Below, in pieces: positions 25,525-32,887 of a stretch of DNA of 37,449 bases. A program made the translations under genes and the position numbers. The stretch comes from Polyangiaceae bacterium (GTDB lineage Bacteria > Myxococcota_A > Polyangia > Polyangiales > Polyangiaceae), in contig JAFGIS010000025.1 in NCBI GenBank assembly GCA_016929495.1, positions 1 through 37,449 of the forward strand, in the 5' to 3' direction. The notes below the pieces were generated by a model. That model saw nothing but the letters and a program-made list of their open reading frames with translations, was not told the origin of the DNA and made no database searches. Each line of letters starts with the position of its first letter. Position 1 is the stretch's first letter.

Positions 25525-26958
25525 ATGGGGAGTCGTCCGTGGGGATCAACTCGTCGATCGACGCGATGCGCTCTGTCTCGGCTCTGGCGTCGTCGATCCA
25601 CTGAGGACGAGGCTGACTGTCCGTCTGACGCCCCGATGTGTGAGTCGGGAACCTGCGCGCTGCCTTCGAGCTGCGAGGCCACGCCTCTGTGCCCAGGGGA
25701 AACGGCGCCGACTACCTGCTGCCGGAGTCAGCTCGTGCCGGGCGGTACATTCTACCGCAGCCTCGGAACGGGGTACCCGGCCAGCATTGGTGCATTCCGC
25801 CTCGATGGGTTCGAGGTGACCGTTGGACGGATGCGGGCATTCGCCGACGCTTACGACCGCGACCATCTCATCGCGGCACTGGCAGCAGGTGTCGGCGCCC
25901 ACCCGCGGATCCCCGGCAGCGAGTGGGATCCTGCCGACAGCGACGCGCTGCCGCTCGATCGTGCGGAGCTCGACTCGTTGCTGCTGAGCTGCAGCCGGCC
26001 CACGTGGACGGCAGCCACAGGCGAGAACGAGGACCTGCCTGTCAATTGCCTGAGCTGGTACCTCGCGTACGCGTTCTGCGCCTGGGATGGCGGACGCCTC
26101 CCGACCGAAGCGGAGTGGGAGTATGCGGCATCGGGCGGGGACTTGGGGCAGACCTTCCCCTGGGGATGGCGGAGCCCGAACGACGAGTCCGCGGTCTACA
26201 ACGGCGCGTCGCTGCTTCCGGTGGGCTCGAAACCCGACGGAATGGAAGTGCACTGGGGCCTGCAGGACCTCGCAGGCAACGTGGCCGAGTGGGTGCTCGA
26301 CGGATACGCGGCGCTGTCCGCGGATTGTGACGACTGTGCGAATGTCACCGACACGGCTGCTCGCGTCTGTCGTGGAGGCAGTGCGTACACCACGTGGCCC
26401 GTCGAGCTGTCCGCGGTCGGCCGTTACGACTTCGCGCCGTCCAGCGTCTACAGTGACATCGGGGTGCGTTGTGCGCGAAGCGAACGGTTCGAGGGCCAGA
26501 CCCCTGGCGATCCAGGACGCTCGAAGTGCCTGGTGGCCTCGGGACCCTTCGATGACGCGTCTCTGCCTGCCCTTTGGGGGATAGGCTATCACAGCCAGGA
26601 GTGCAAGGCTGACACCTCCGATTGCACGACGTCATGCACCCACGACGGTGGAGCCCTGAACGTGTACATCGACAACCTGAACAACGATCCCGACTCCGGA
26701 TACACGCTCGGCTTCGCTGAAATGGACACGTGGGTACTATGCGGCCTCCCGGAATCGTTGCAGAGGACTGCTACCGGATACGAAGCGTCCTTCGGGACGC
26801 TCTGCGATTGCGGTTCCGGCGACGACTACTGGAGCGGGTACGAAACTTCGTTCGATTGCGCGACTCAGCAATTGAGCATCTCCGGATATTGCATGGGCGC
26901 GTGGCCCGACCCCTGCAGCATAGAGTTCAACTACGAATACACATTCAGCACGTTGTAG
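25525..26958 (+). CDS. FGE-sulfatase-domain protein with Cys-rich N-terminus, probably 5'-damaged
   Basis: A 477-residue frame. The recognisable protein starts about residue 26 with DEADCPSDAPMCESGTC, a small Cys-rich module. It continues into an FGE-like domain: LVPGGTFYRSLG, FRLDGFEVTVGRMRAF, NCLSWYLAYAFCAWDGGRLP, GLQDLAGNVAEWVLDGY and VCRGGSAYTTWP, closing with SDIGVRCARS. A C-terminal module of about 150 residues with further cysteines follows and is not recognised. Relatives in myxobacteria are normally exported lipoproteins. Here the first 25 residues are Arg/Ser-rich with no hydrophobic signal, so the natural 5' end may be lost, frameshifted or misread. It lies just after the decayed repeat tract. 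The ATG at 25525 is simply the furthest available start. Confidence 0.7.
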   Translation: MGSRPWGSTRRSTRCALSRLWRRRSTEDEADCPSDAPMCESGTCALPSSCEATPLCPGETAPTTCCRSQLVPGGTFYRSLGTGYPASIGAFRLDGFEVTVGRMRAFADAYDRDHLIAALAAGVGAHPRIPGSEWDPADSDALPLDRAELDSLLLSCSRPTWTAATGENEDLPVNCLSWYLAYAFCAWDGGRLPTEAEWEYAASGGDLGQTFPWGWRSPNDESAVYNGASLLPVGSKPDGMEVHWGLQDLAGNVAEWVLDGYAALSADCDDCANVTDTAARVCRGGSAYTTWPVELSAVGRYDFAPSSVYSDIGVRCARSERFEGQTPGDPGRSKCLVASGPFDDASLPALWGIGYHSQECKADTSDCTTSCTHDGGALNVYIDNLNNDPDSGYTLGFAEMDTWVLCGLPESLQRTATGYEASFGTLCDCGSGDDYWSGYETSFDCATQQLSISGYCMGAWPDPCSIEFNYEYTFSTL

Positions 26959-27099
26959 CTGCGCCCGTTGGCTGGTTCGCGGCGCGGAGCACTCGAGACA
27001 CCGTCGAGGTTCGTGTGGGATCAAATGGGTTGGCAGCAGCGGTCGGGGGTGCTCGTGTCTTCCAACCCCGCTCCAGCTCGTGCGCACGGGGCGTGGGCT

Positions 27100-27127
27100 G
27101 TGACCCGTCGCTTTCGCTACGGGTCAC
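27100..27127. terminator. Bidirectional hairpin between convergent genes
   Basis: GTGACCCGT (27100-27108) pairs perfectly with ACGGGTCAC (27119-27127) around a ten-base loop. It lies in the 188 bases between the FGE-like gene and the carboxypeptidase gene, 20 bases beyond the stop of the latter. It lacks a clear T tract. Confidence 0.45.
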
Positions 27128-27146
27128 GCCTCCGGTCGCGCGCTCA

Positions 27147-29735
27147 TCAGAATGTCGATATGAACCACTGCTGGACGTCCGTCTTGAACTGGGCGGCAGC
27201 GGCCGCGCGGAGCGTCACGGTGTGGCCCGCTGCGTATGTGGGGAAGTTGAATTCCGACGTGCGAGTCTCAACCAGTGGCGTGTAGAACAGCCACATCGCA
27301 CCCGGGCTGGGTATCTCGGTGGGGGTGTCCAGACGATAGTCCGACCCGGAGACCACGGCTGCAAAGTCCGGATAGGCCGCTACGAAGCCGTTGATCGCCG
27401 GCACGATTCTCGGACTGAACACCTCGGCATCGTAGCGTCCGACGGTGATGAACGTCTGGACTCCCCTGAGGTCGTTGTTCACGAATGCAATGGTGCTCTT
27501 GTATCCCGCAAGGGGGGAGTTCCATCTCCTGGCTACGTCCGTCGTTCCTTCGCCATAGCTAGCGAAAGCCGCGCCGCTGAACGGCACGAAGTAGCTATCG
27601 TCGGTGCCCAGGTCTTCGAACTCCTCCCACATTTCGGGCGTTTCCTCCGGAGTCAGGCCGTCGCCGCGACCGTAGGCCGTCGTCCGCGCCGAGGCATGCA
27701 TCCACTCGATCGTTCTCGGGTTCACCCCCAAGGCGGCTTGCAGAATGCCGATCTGGGTCAGCTTCAGGCTGACTGCGTAGCCTCGATCGGACGCAAACGT
27801 CCGTGCCTGATCGCAGTCCTTCATCGAGCAGGTCGCCCCGATGCCGAGGCTCGCACTCCAGCAAGGCACCATATGCCCATGTCCGTCGTCGACATCGTCA
27901 TGGCAATCCCCCGGGCTTATCGGGAAGAGATCGGTCCTGTCGTACTGTTCTGCTCCCGCGACGACGGGATCGATCAGCACCTGGCGGCCGAACTTCTCGG
28001 CAATCTGCTCGGTGGTGGGCGCTGGCGTTTGGAAGACGTCGCCGAAGTAGCCCAGCACGTCGCTGCTCAGCTGCGAGTCTTGATACGCGGACGCCGGATC
28101 CGTGAGGCTCGCGTACTCGAACAGATGCCGAAGCATCAGAATCGACCGCGCACCACCATAACTCTCGGCTACGAGGATCACGGGGTTGTTCTGCAGCGCT
28201 GGATGCCGATCCAGGAAACGCAACACGACGCTCAGGAAGATGCCCGCGTCGCGATCCATGTCCGTCCCCAAATCGACTTGCACGCCGCCGCTCGCAACCG
28301 CATAGGAGAACCCCGTACTCGGAGCGTCTATGTAGAGGAGGTTGGCGAAGTCGGTCCAATTCGCGTTGGCGTTGGGGATGATGCTCCCTGTCCGATCCGG
28401 GTCGAGCGTGTTCGGCCCCGTGTTGAACGAAAAGAGCCACCTGGACGTGGACGATCCCGGTCCGCCATTGAAGAACACCGCCAGCGGCTTCCACTTCGGG
28501 TAGACTTTGGCTGGGTGGAAGGAATACCAAATTCGGTGGGTGGGGCTGGTGCGGTTGTGATTTTCGGCGACGTAGTCCTCCGAGGGGATCTGGAGGAATC
28601 CCGCTTCCGCGGCCACGTCGCGGGCCTTCCCCGTGGCATCGGTCATCGTGTCGGCAGAACACGACCACGTCAGATCGAAATCGAGACAGCCGCCCGGTGA
28701 GGGGACTTGATACGGTTCGTGGTAGAATTCCGCGTCCGCCGAAGCCGAGGCCACCACCGCGGTACCGCGCACGGAACCCCAGCGGAGCGTCGCGTGGGCC
28801 AGGGGCGCCAGTATCGAACCCCGAAACCCCACGCCCTGGATCAAGAGTGAAGTCGCCTGGGGGAAGTTCCACAGTGTCTTGCTGGGCGTGAAAGTCCCGC
28901 TGAACCCAGCCCACTGGATGACCGGCGCCGTACCACCCACGTTGACGATGACGCTGGCTCCTTCGGGCACGCTGTATTCATACGAGTATGTATTCGCGAG
29001 TTGCTCGGGTGTCACCGAGAAGACGTTCAGCTCCGGATCGCTGCCGACGAACCGCAGCGTGGAGTACACCTTCTGTGCGGGTTGACTGTCGTAGTTGTTC
29101 CAGAGCATTTCCGACATGTACCCGAGGTTCATCTCGGCCGTCGGGAAATCGATGGGGAGCGACGGGTTCGTGGGGGCCGCGTAGTCCATGAAAGTGACCC
29201 TCTCCGACACGAAGTACTCCCCATAGTGGGCGCCGCCGAACAGCTCGCCGTCCCACAGATGAGCCCCTACGCGCGCGACCAGGGCGACGTTCTCGGGCCG
29301 ATCGTGGTTGAGTCGGAAGTAGCCGGCAGTGATGTAGGTGGCCGCGGCCACCGCCCCGCCCACGTGCTTCAGATCGGTGAGATAGCCGGACAGGGCAACC
29401 AGATTGAAGTCCCGGGGGAAGTGCGTCTTGCTCCCGGGAAGGGCACCTTGGTCCCAGTAGTAGCGCCCGCAGGGGTCGGCTCCGTGGATCACCTTGGCAT
29501 AGGCAGCGCCGCGCTCCACGCAACCGAGGCTCCAACGGCCATCCGGAGCGCAACAGTACTCGGTGATCTGCTGGTCGCAGACGTAATCGACCACTCGATT
29601 CGTCGCAGGGTCGGACGCGCCGCGAACCATGGGCGCGCCCGAATTGCACCATGAGTGCTGTGCCAGGCAGACGGACGGGAGTGCCATCATGACGCCTATG
29701 GCGAGACCTGAGAGGTGACATCTGGGCAGATGCAT
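27147..29735 (-). CDS. Secreted choice-of-anchor A domain fused to an S10-family serine carboxypeptidase
   Basis: An 862-residue exported protein. Residues 1-25 form a signal peptide ending near VCLA. A Cys-rich stretch follows (about 30-90, with CDQQITEYCC), then a choice-of-anchor A domain (about 108-345: FNLVALSGYLTDLKHVGGAV through GSILAPLAHATLRWGSVRGT). The second half is a peptidase S10 domain: FFNGGPGSSTS oxyanion region (about 421-431), LLYIDAPSTGFSYA, the nucleophile Ser near 525 in VAESYGGAR, an Asp near 769 in VGRYDAEVF, and a His near 838 in YAAGHTV. All three triad positions are therefore present. S10 enzymes remove C-terminal residues from peptides, usually at acidic pH. The start at 29735 has AAAGGAG eight bases upstream, a strong ribosome site. 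Confidence 0.85.
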   Translation of the reverse strand: MHLPRCHLSGLAIGVMMALPSVCLAQHSWCNSGAPMVRGASDPATNRVVDYVCDQQITEYCCAPDGRWSLGCVERGAAYAKVIHGADPCGRYYWDQGALPGSKTHFPRDFNLVALSGYLTDLKHVGGAVAAATYITAGYFRLNHDRPENVALVARVGAHLWDGELFGGAHYGEYFVSERVTFMDYAAPTNPSLPIDFPTAEMNLGYMSEMLWNNYDSQPAQKVYSTLRFVGSDPELNVFSVTPEQLANTYSYEYSVPEGASVIVNVGGTAPVIQWAGFSGTFTPSKTLWNFPQATSLLIQGVGFRGSILAPLAHATLRWGSVRGTAVVASASADAEFYHEPYQVPSPGGCLDFDLTWSCSADTMTDATGKARDVAAEAGFLQIPSEDYVAENHNRTSPTHRIWYSFHPAKVYPKWKPLAVFFNGGPGSSTSRWLFSFNTGPNTLDPDRTGSIIPNANANWTDFANLLYIDAPSTGFSYAVASGGVQVDLGTDMDRDAGIFLSVVLRFLDRHPALQNNPVILVAESYGGARSILMLRHLFEYASLTDPASAYQDSQLSSDVLGYFGDVFQTPAPTTEQIAEKFGRQVLIDPVVAGAEQYDRTDLFPISPGDCHDDVDDGHGHMVPCWSASLGIGATCSMKDCDQARTFASDRGYAVSLKLTQIGILQAALGVNPRTIEWMHASARTTAYGRGDGLTPEETPEMWEEFEDLGTDDSYFVPFSGAAFASYGEGTTDVARRWNSPLAGYKSTIAFVNNDLRGVQTFITVGRYDAEVFSPRIVPAINGFVAAYPDFAAVVSGSDYRLDTPTEIPSPGAMWLFYTPLVETRTSEFNFPTYAAGHTVTLRAAAAAQFKTDVQQWFISTF

Positions 29736-30157
29736 GAATCCATCTCCTTTCCGTGAGCGCCAACCGTGCAGCGCAACAAAGGCTGCAACCGTACATCTGG
29801 CGTTCCTCGAGGTCAATAGGCATCCTGTGGCCGCACCGGAGATCGTTTGCGCTCAGCCGATCTCGGGCTGTCAGCCGATCCACCCGCGAGCGGACGCTGG
29901 TCTTTTCGACCTACTCGTATCGGTCCCGATGCCGCGGACCTCGCCTGCAGCTGGCAAACGTCCAACGTCGGCAAACCCAGTACCGACGAGCGCGAGGGCA
30001 TGGGGTTTTCGTGGCACGGCCCCAGTGAGTCGCGGCCGCTTCCTGGATCGGCACGTGTGTTGCGAACGCTCACTTGCGCGAGTGGGCGCGGGACTTCGGG
30101 CGCGTGGTTCGGCTACGGGCTTTACGACGGGCCACGCTCGGGCTAGCAGGGATCGTC
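29736..30157. other. Divergent intergenic region
   Basis: About 420 bases between the carboxypeptidase gene and a small membrane-protein gene. Several frames are open but none has a domain. A nine-base direct repeat CAGCCGATC occurs twice near 29855 and 29874. No promoter pair or terminator was convincing. Confidence 0.5.
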
Positions 30158-30667
30158 GTGCGGCGAGTGATCTACGTTCTCATGCTCGGCGTCGTGTTGG
30201 CGCTGGGAATTTGGCTGCTTCGGCCGACATCCAAACCGGAGGCCGCCGTCTCCCGGCCGAAGGCCACCGTCTCCAAGCCGCCGGGCGAGGAGCCAGAGCC
30301 GCGAGCGCCGGAGACGACGATTCCAGTACGGGGCCAGCCGACGGATCGGGAGGCCGGCGCCGGAACCCAACCGGCGACGGCAACTGCGCAGGCGATGGAC
30401 GGTCCCGCGATGATGGAAGAGATCCGCTACCACCTGATGTCGGATCCGAAGCGTGCCGAGCGATTGGCGCGCGAGTACCAGAAGCGATTCCCCGGCGGTG
30501 CCGACATCGAGGAGAACGACGCCCTGCTCGTGTACGCGATGTACAACCAGCGCGATGTCGACCGCGCTCGCGCCGAGGCCCTCAACTACTTCAAGCGCCA
30601 CCCCAACGGGAAATACACCGAGAAGCTGTCCGAGCTCACGGAAATGCGTCCGCGGCGGAATCGCTGA
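30158..30667 (+). CDS. Small signal-anchored protein with a TPR-like C-terminal domain
   Basis: A 169-residue product. One membrane helix occupies about residues 4-22 (YVLMLGVVLALGIWLL). It is followed by a Pro/Ala/Thr-rich linker to about 82 and a helical C-terminal domain (MMEEIRYHLMSDPKRAERLA, AREYQKRFPGG, RARAEALNYFKRHPNGKY). The helix lengths and the alternation of Ala/Leu resemble tetratricopeptide-like scaffolds. Its place in the cell is probably inner membrane with the domain in the periplasm. The GTG at 30158, preceded by AGCAGGGA, was chosen because it starts right at the helix; a TTG at 30074 would add 28 residues. The function is not recognised. Confidence 0.6.
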   Translation: MRRVIYVLMLGVVLALGIWLLRPTSKPEAAVSRPKATVSKPPGEEPEPRAPETTIPVRGQPTDREAGAGTQPATATAQAMDGPAMMEEIRYHLMSDPKRAERLAREYQKRFPGGADIEENDALLVYAMYNQRDVDRARAEALNYFKRHPNGKYTEKLSELTEMRPRRNR

Positions 30668-30838
30668 GCGACAACGCCCCCGCGTCGCCTCGTGACTGGC
30701 GCCCCCCTCCTCTGGTGGGCACAGAGCTTGCCGTCAGCCACGGTCTGGGCGTGTGCGTTTTGTCTGGGAGGCGGATCCCGGATCTGCGCTGGCGTGGGCT
30801 GGATGGGCTGGGAAGGCCGACCTGATGTCCTGTTGGCG

Positions 30839-31134
30839 CAGGGAATCTGCGATCGACACGCAAGAGCTGTGTTGGAAACACAGTCGTGCTGTCCAGGGGA
30901 CACGGCAACGTTGTGTCGGACACACAGTCCCCCTCACAGCACCGCTATGTCGGGCAGACAGTCCTGCTGCCTGGGGAACACAGCACCGCGATGTCGGGTA
31001 GGCAGTCCTGCTGCCTGGGAAACACAGCACCGCTGTGTCGGGTAGGCAGTCGCGCTGTGTCGGGCAGACAGTCGCGCTGTCTCATGCACGCAGCCATGCT
31101 GTATCCGGGACGCAGCAGCATTGCGTCGGGCACG
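30839..31134. repeat. 22-base tandem repeat array, 14 units
   Basis: Fourteen head-to-tail units fill 296 bases. Twelve are exactly 22 bases long; the units at 30861 and 30925 have 20 and 12. Each starts CAGTC or CAGC, has a GCTGT-type centre and usually a TCGGG third quarter. Between 30937 and 31046 two unit types alternate (CAGCACCGC... then CAGTCCTGC...), giving a 44-base higher-order repeat. Because 22 is not a multiple of three, the frame rotates each unit, so the array is almost certainly non-coding. Units abut directly with no unique spacers, so it is not CRISPR. Similarity falls off at the left end. Confidence 0.85.
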
Positions 31135-31145
31135 TCTTTTGCCGG

Positions 31146-31280
31146 TCAGACGCTTCGCTCGATGCCTTCGGCGAGGCTCGCGAGCTTCTCCACGGTATTG
31201 AGGTTTCGGCCTGTAGCCGTCTTGGCGAATGGCAGCTTGAGCTTCGAACGGCGCATCCCGTCGGGATAGTGCACGTTCAT
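31146..31280 (-). pseudogene. Remnant of the 3' end of a DUF1697 gene
   Basis: The last 44 codons of a minus-strand frame (NVHYPDGMRRSKLKLPFAKT then ATGRNLNTVEKLASLA, then a stop) match the C-terminal pattern of DUF1697 proteins. There a Y/F-P-N/D-G-x-x-R-S-K-L segment is followed by T-x-R-N-x-N-T-V-x-K-L. The rest of the gene, about 130 residues, is missing: upstream sequence is unrelated and soon meets the end of the deacetylase gene. The remnant sits 11 bases from the 22-base array. Confidence 0.6.
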
Positions 31281-31362
31281 GGGGAGAGCGTAGGTCGGGG
31301 GAGGAAGAAGCGCACCGGGACCCGAGAGGTTCTTCGGCGCTCTCCGGGGCGTTCGCTCCAGC

Positions 31363-32184
31363 CTACGGAGCAGCCGCCGCCACGGACCGGTCGTCGACCC
31401 CCTCCCCCAGGATCTCACTGACCGTCACCCCCCTCAGCCCCCTCTCCTTCACGAGCTCCAGAATCCTCGGCAACACCCCGAGCGTCACTGGCTCGTAGTC
31501 GTCCCGCTCCGCCGCATCGTGCAACAGCACGATCGCTCCATCTCGTAGCCCGCGCTCCACGCGGCGCAGCACTCGCTCGGGATCCGCGGAGCGCAGTCCG
31601 TCCAGCGCACGCACCGACCAGGCGACCATCTGCACTCCGGCCCGCCGCGCACCTGCCGCCGTCAAATGGCTCACGTGCCCAACGGGGGGCCGAAACAGCG
31701 ACGGGCGGACGCCGCACGTCCGCTCGAGCACGCTCCGGGCACGCGCCAGATCGCTCTCGATGCGGCGCGGTGACCAGAGCGAATAGAAGCGCGCGTGCTG
31801 GTAGCCGTGCAGTGCGATCTCGTGGCCTTCTGCGCGTATCTCGGTCATCACGTCCGGATGCCGTTCGGCTTTCGCCGCTACGACGAAGAACGTCGCCTTG
31901 TGGCCAGCGCGCCCGAGCGCCGCAAGCACGCGGCGCGTCGTCCTGGGGTTCGGGCCATCATCGAACGTCAGGGCTATGCGATGCTGCCCGGCAACCCCGT
32001 GGCTGGTCACGTCGGCGAAGACCTCGAGACGCGGGAAAGTCACACCCACCACCACCAGGGTCACGTACGCAACGAGCGCGCTCACCGAGAGCCACAGGGG
32101 CACCGGGCCAATGAGCAGGCTGCGCGCCACGAGCGCGAGTCCTGCCGCCGTGGCTACCCAGAGTGCACCGCGTGCGGGCGGCAT
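31363..32184 (-). CDS. Polysaccharide deacetylase (NodB homology domain, CE4)
   Basis: A 273-residue protein with two hydrophobic segments near the N-terminus (about residues 8-48) and a NodB-type catalytic domain. The metal and catalytic residues are all present: TFDDGPN with Asp75/Asp76, HGYQH with His126 and His130, RPPVG near 165-169, and IVLLHDA with His near 222. CE4 enzymes remove N-acetyl groups from peptidoglycan, chitin-like or exopolysaccharide substrates outside the membrane. The start at 32184 was chosen over the longer open frame to 32343 because it begins just before the membrane segment. The upstream gene ends four bases away, so the two are an operon. The substrate is not determined. 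Confidence 0.88.
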   Translation of the reverse strand: MPPARGALWVATAAGLALVARSLLIGPVPLWLSVSALVAYVTLVVVGVTFPRLEVFADVTSHGVAGQHRIALTFDDGPNPRTTRRVLAALGRAGHKATFFVVAAKAERHPDVMTEIRAEGHEIALHGYQHARFYSLWSPRRIESDLARARSVLERTCGVRPSLFRPPVGHVSHLTAAGARRAGVQMVAWSVRALDGLRSADPERVLRRVERGLRDGAIVLLHDAAERDDYEPVTLGVLPRILELVKERGLRGVTVSEILGEGVDDRSVAAAAP

Positions 32185-32188
32185 CGGT

Positions 32189-32698
32189 TCAGCTGCTGCG
32201 GGACGTATCCCGCCGCGACGGACGCACCTCGGAAAACGCGCTGTCTTGTTCAGCGGCTTCCGCGTCGGTGGAACGTGGTTCGGCCACTCGGGTCTTGCCG
32301 TCTGACTTGGGCTCGCCCGTGTTGTCCAACTCGAACAGGGCACCGAGCGCGGCTGCGATGAGCGTGAGGTTGGCTGCCGGCAGGTCGCCCAGCGTGCCGC
32401 TACCGGCGCGCATCGCGGTCAGGTCGAGGGGGATGTCGAGCCACTTTCGGAGGGCGAACAGCCCGCCGGCCGCCAGAAGCGCACCGAACGCCGACTTGAG
32501 GCCGGCTTCGATCTTGGCCCCCGGTGCCCAGGCGGGCTTGCCGGTGAGCAGCCCGGCGAGCAGACCCGTGCCGCAGGCGAACACGTACCCGAGCCACGGC
32601 TGGACCGTGTTCACCTTCAGGCCGAAGACCAGAGCAGCGGCGACCGCAGCCCCCAACGCCAGCCCTTTGAGCAGGCCCTTGATCAGACGTGACAGCAT
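32189..32698 (-). CDS. Small membrane protein of unknown function
   Basis: A 169-residue protein starting MLSRLIKGLLKG with four hydrophobic segments (near residues 8-25, 35-50, 65-82 and 105-120) and a charged, disordered C-terminal tail rich in Ser, Asp and Glu. The pattern of short Gly/Ala-rich helices resembles small integral membrane proteins but no family is recognised. The ATG at 32698 directly precedes the first helix; the open frame runs on to 32773 without protein-like sequence. It is the first gene of a two-gene operon with the polysaccharide deacetylase, so a role in envelope polysaccharide metabolism is possible. Confidence 0.6.
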   Translation of the reverse strand: MLSRLIKGLLKGLALGAAVAAALVFGLKVNTVQPWLGYVFACGTGLLAGLLTGKPAWAPGAKIEAGLKSAFGALLAAGGLFALRKWLDIPLDLTAMRAGSGTLGDLPAANLTLIAAALGALFELDNTGEPKSDGKTRVAEPRSTDAEAAEQDSAFSEVRPSRRDTSRSS

Positions 32699-32887
32699 GG
32701 GGACACAAGCGTTCAGGACCGGGCCGTCCCCGTCAACCGCTGCGGCACAATGCCGCGATTTTCGCGCAAACACCCCAGCCCATGCCTTTGGTATGGTGCC
32801 CGCCTGCGCTGGGCGCGCCCCACCCCGCTCCGGAGGGTCCGGCCCAAGCTCCGCGACATTCGTCGCGCAGCGCGACGGTAGGAAGCC

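Noticed and set aside
24812..25819. 335-codon proline-rich open frame on the plus strand
   Set aside because: It is one of three frames through the decayed repeat tract and then overlaps the FGE-like gene out of frame.
22237..26958. A sulfatase-activating locus, because of two FGE-like genes
   Set aside because: No sulfatase is present and the first protein is exported; the fold is widely used for other purposes.
30839..31134. CRISPR-like array
   Set aside because: The 22-base units abut with no unique spacers and no cas genes are present.
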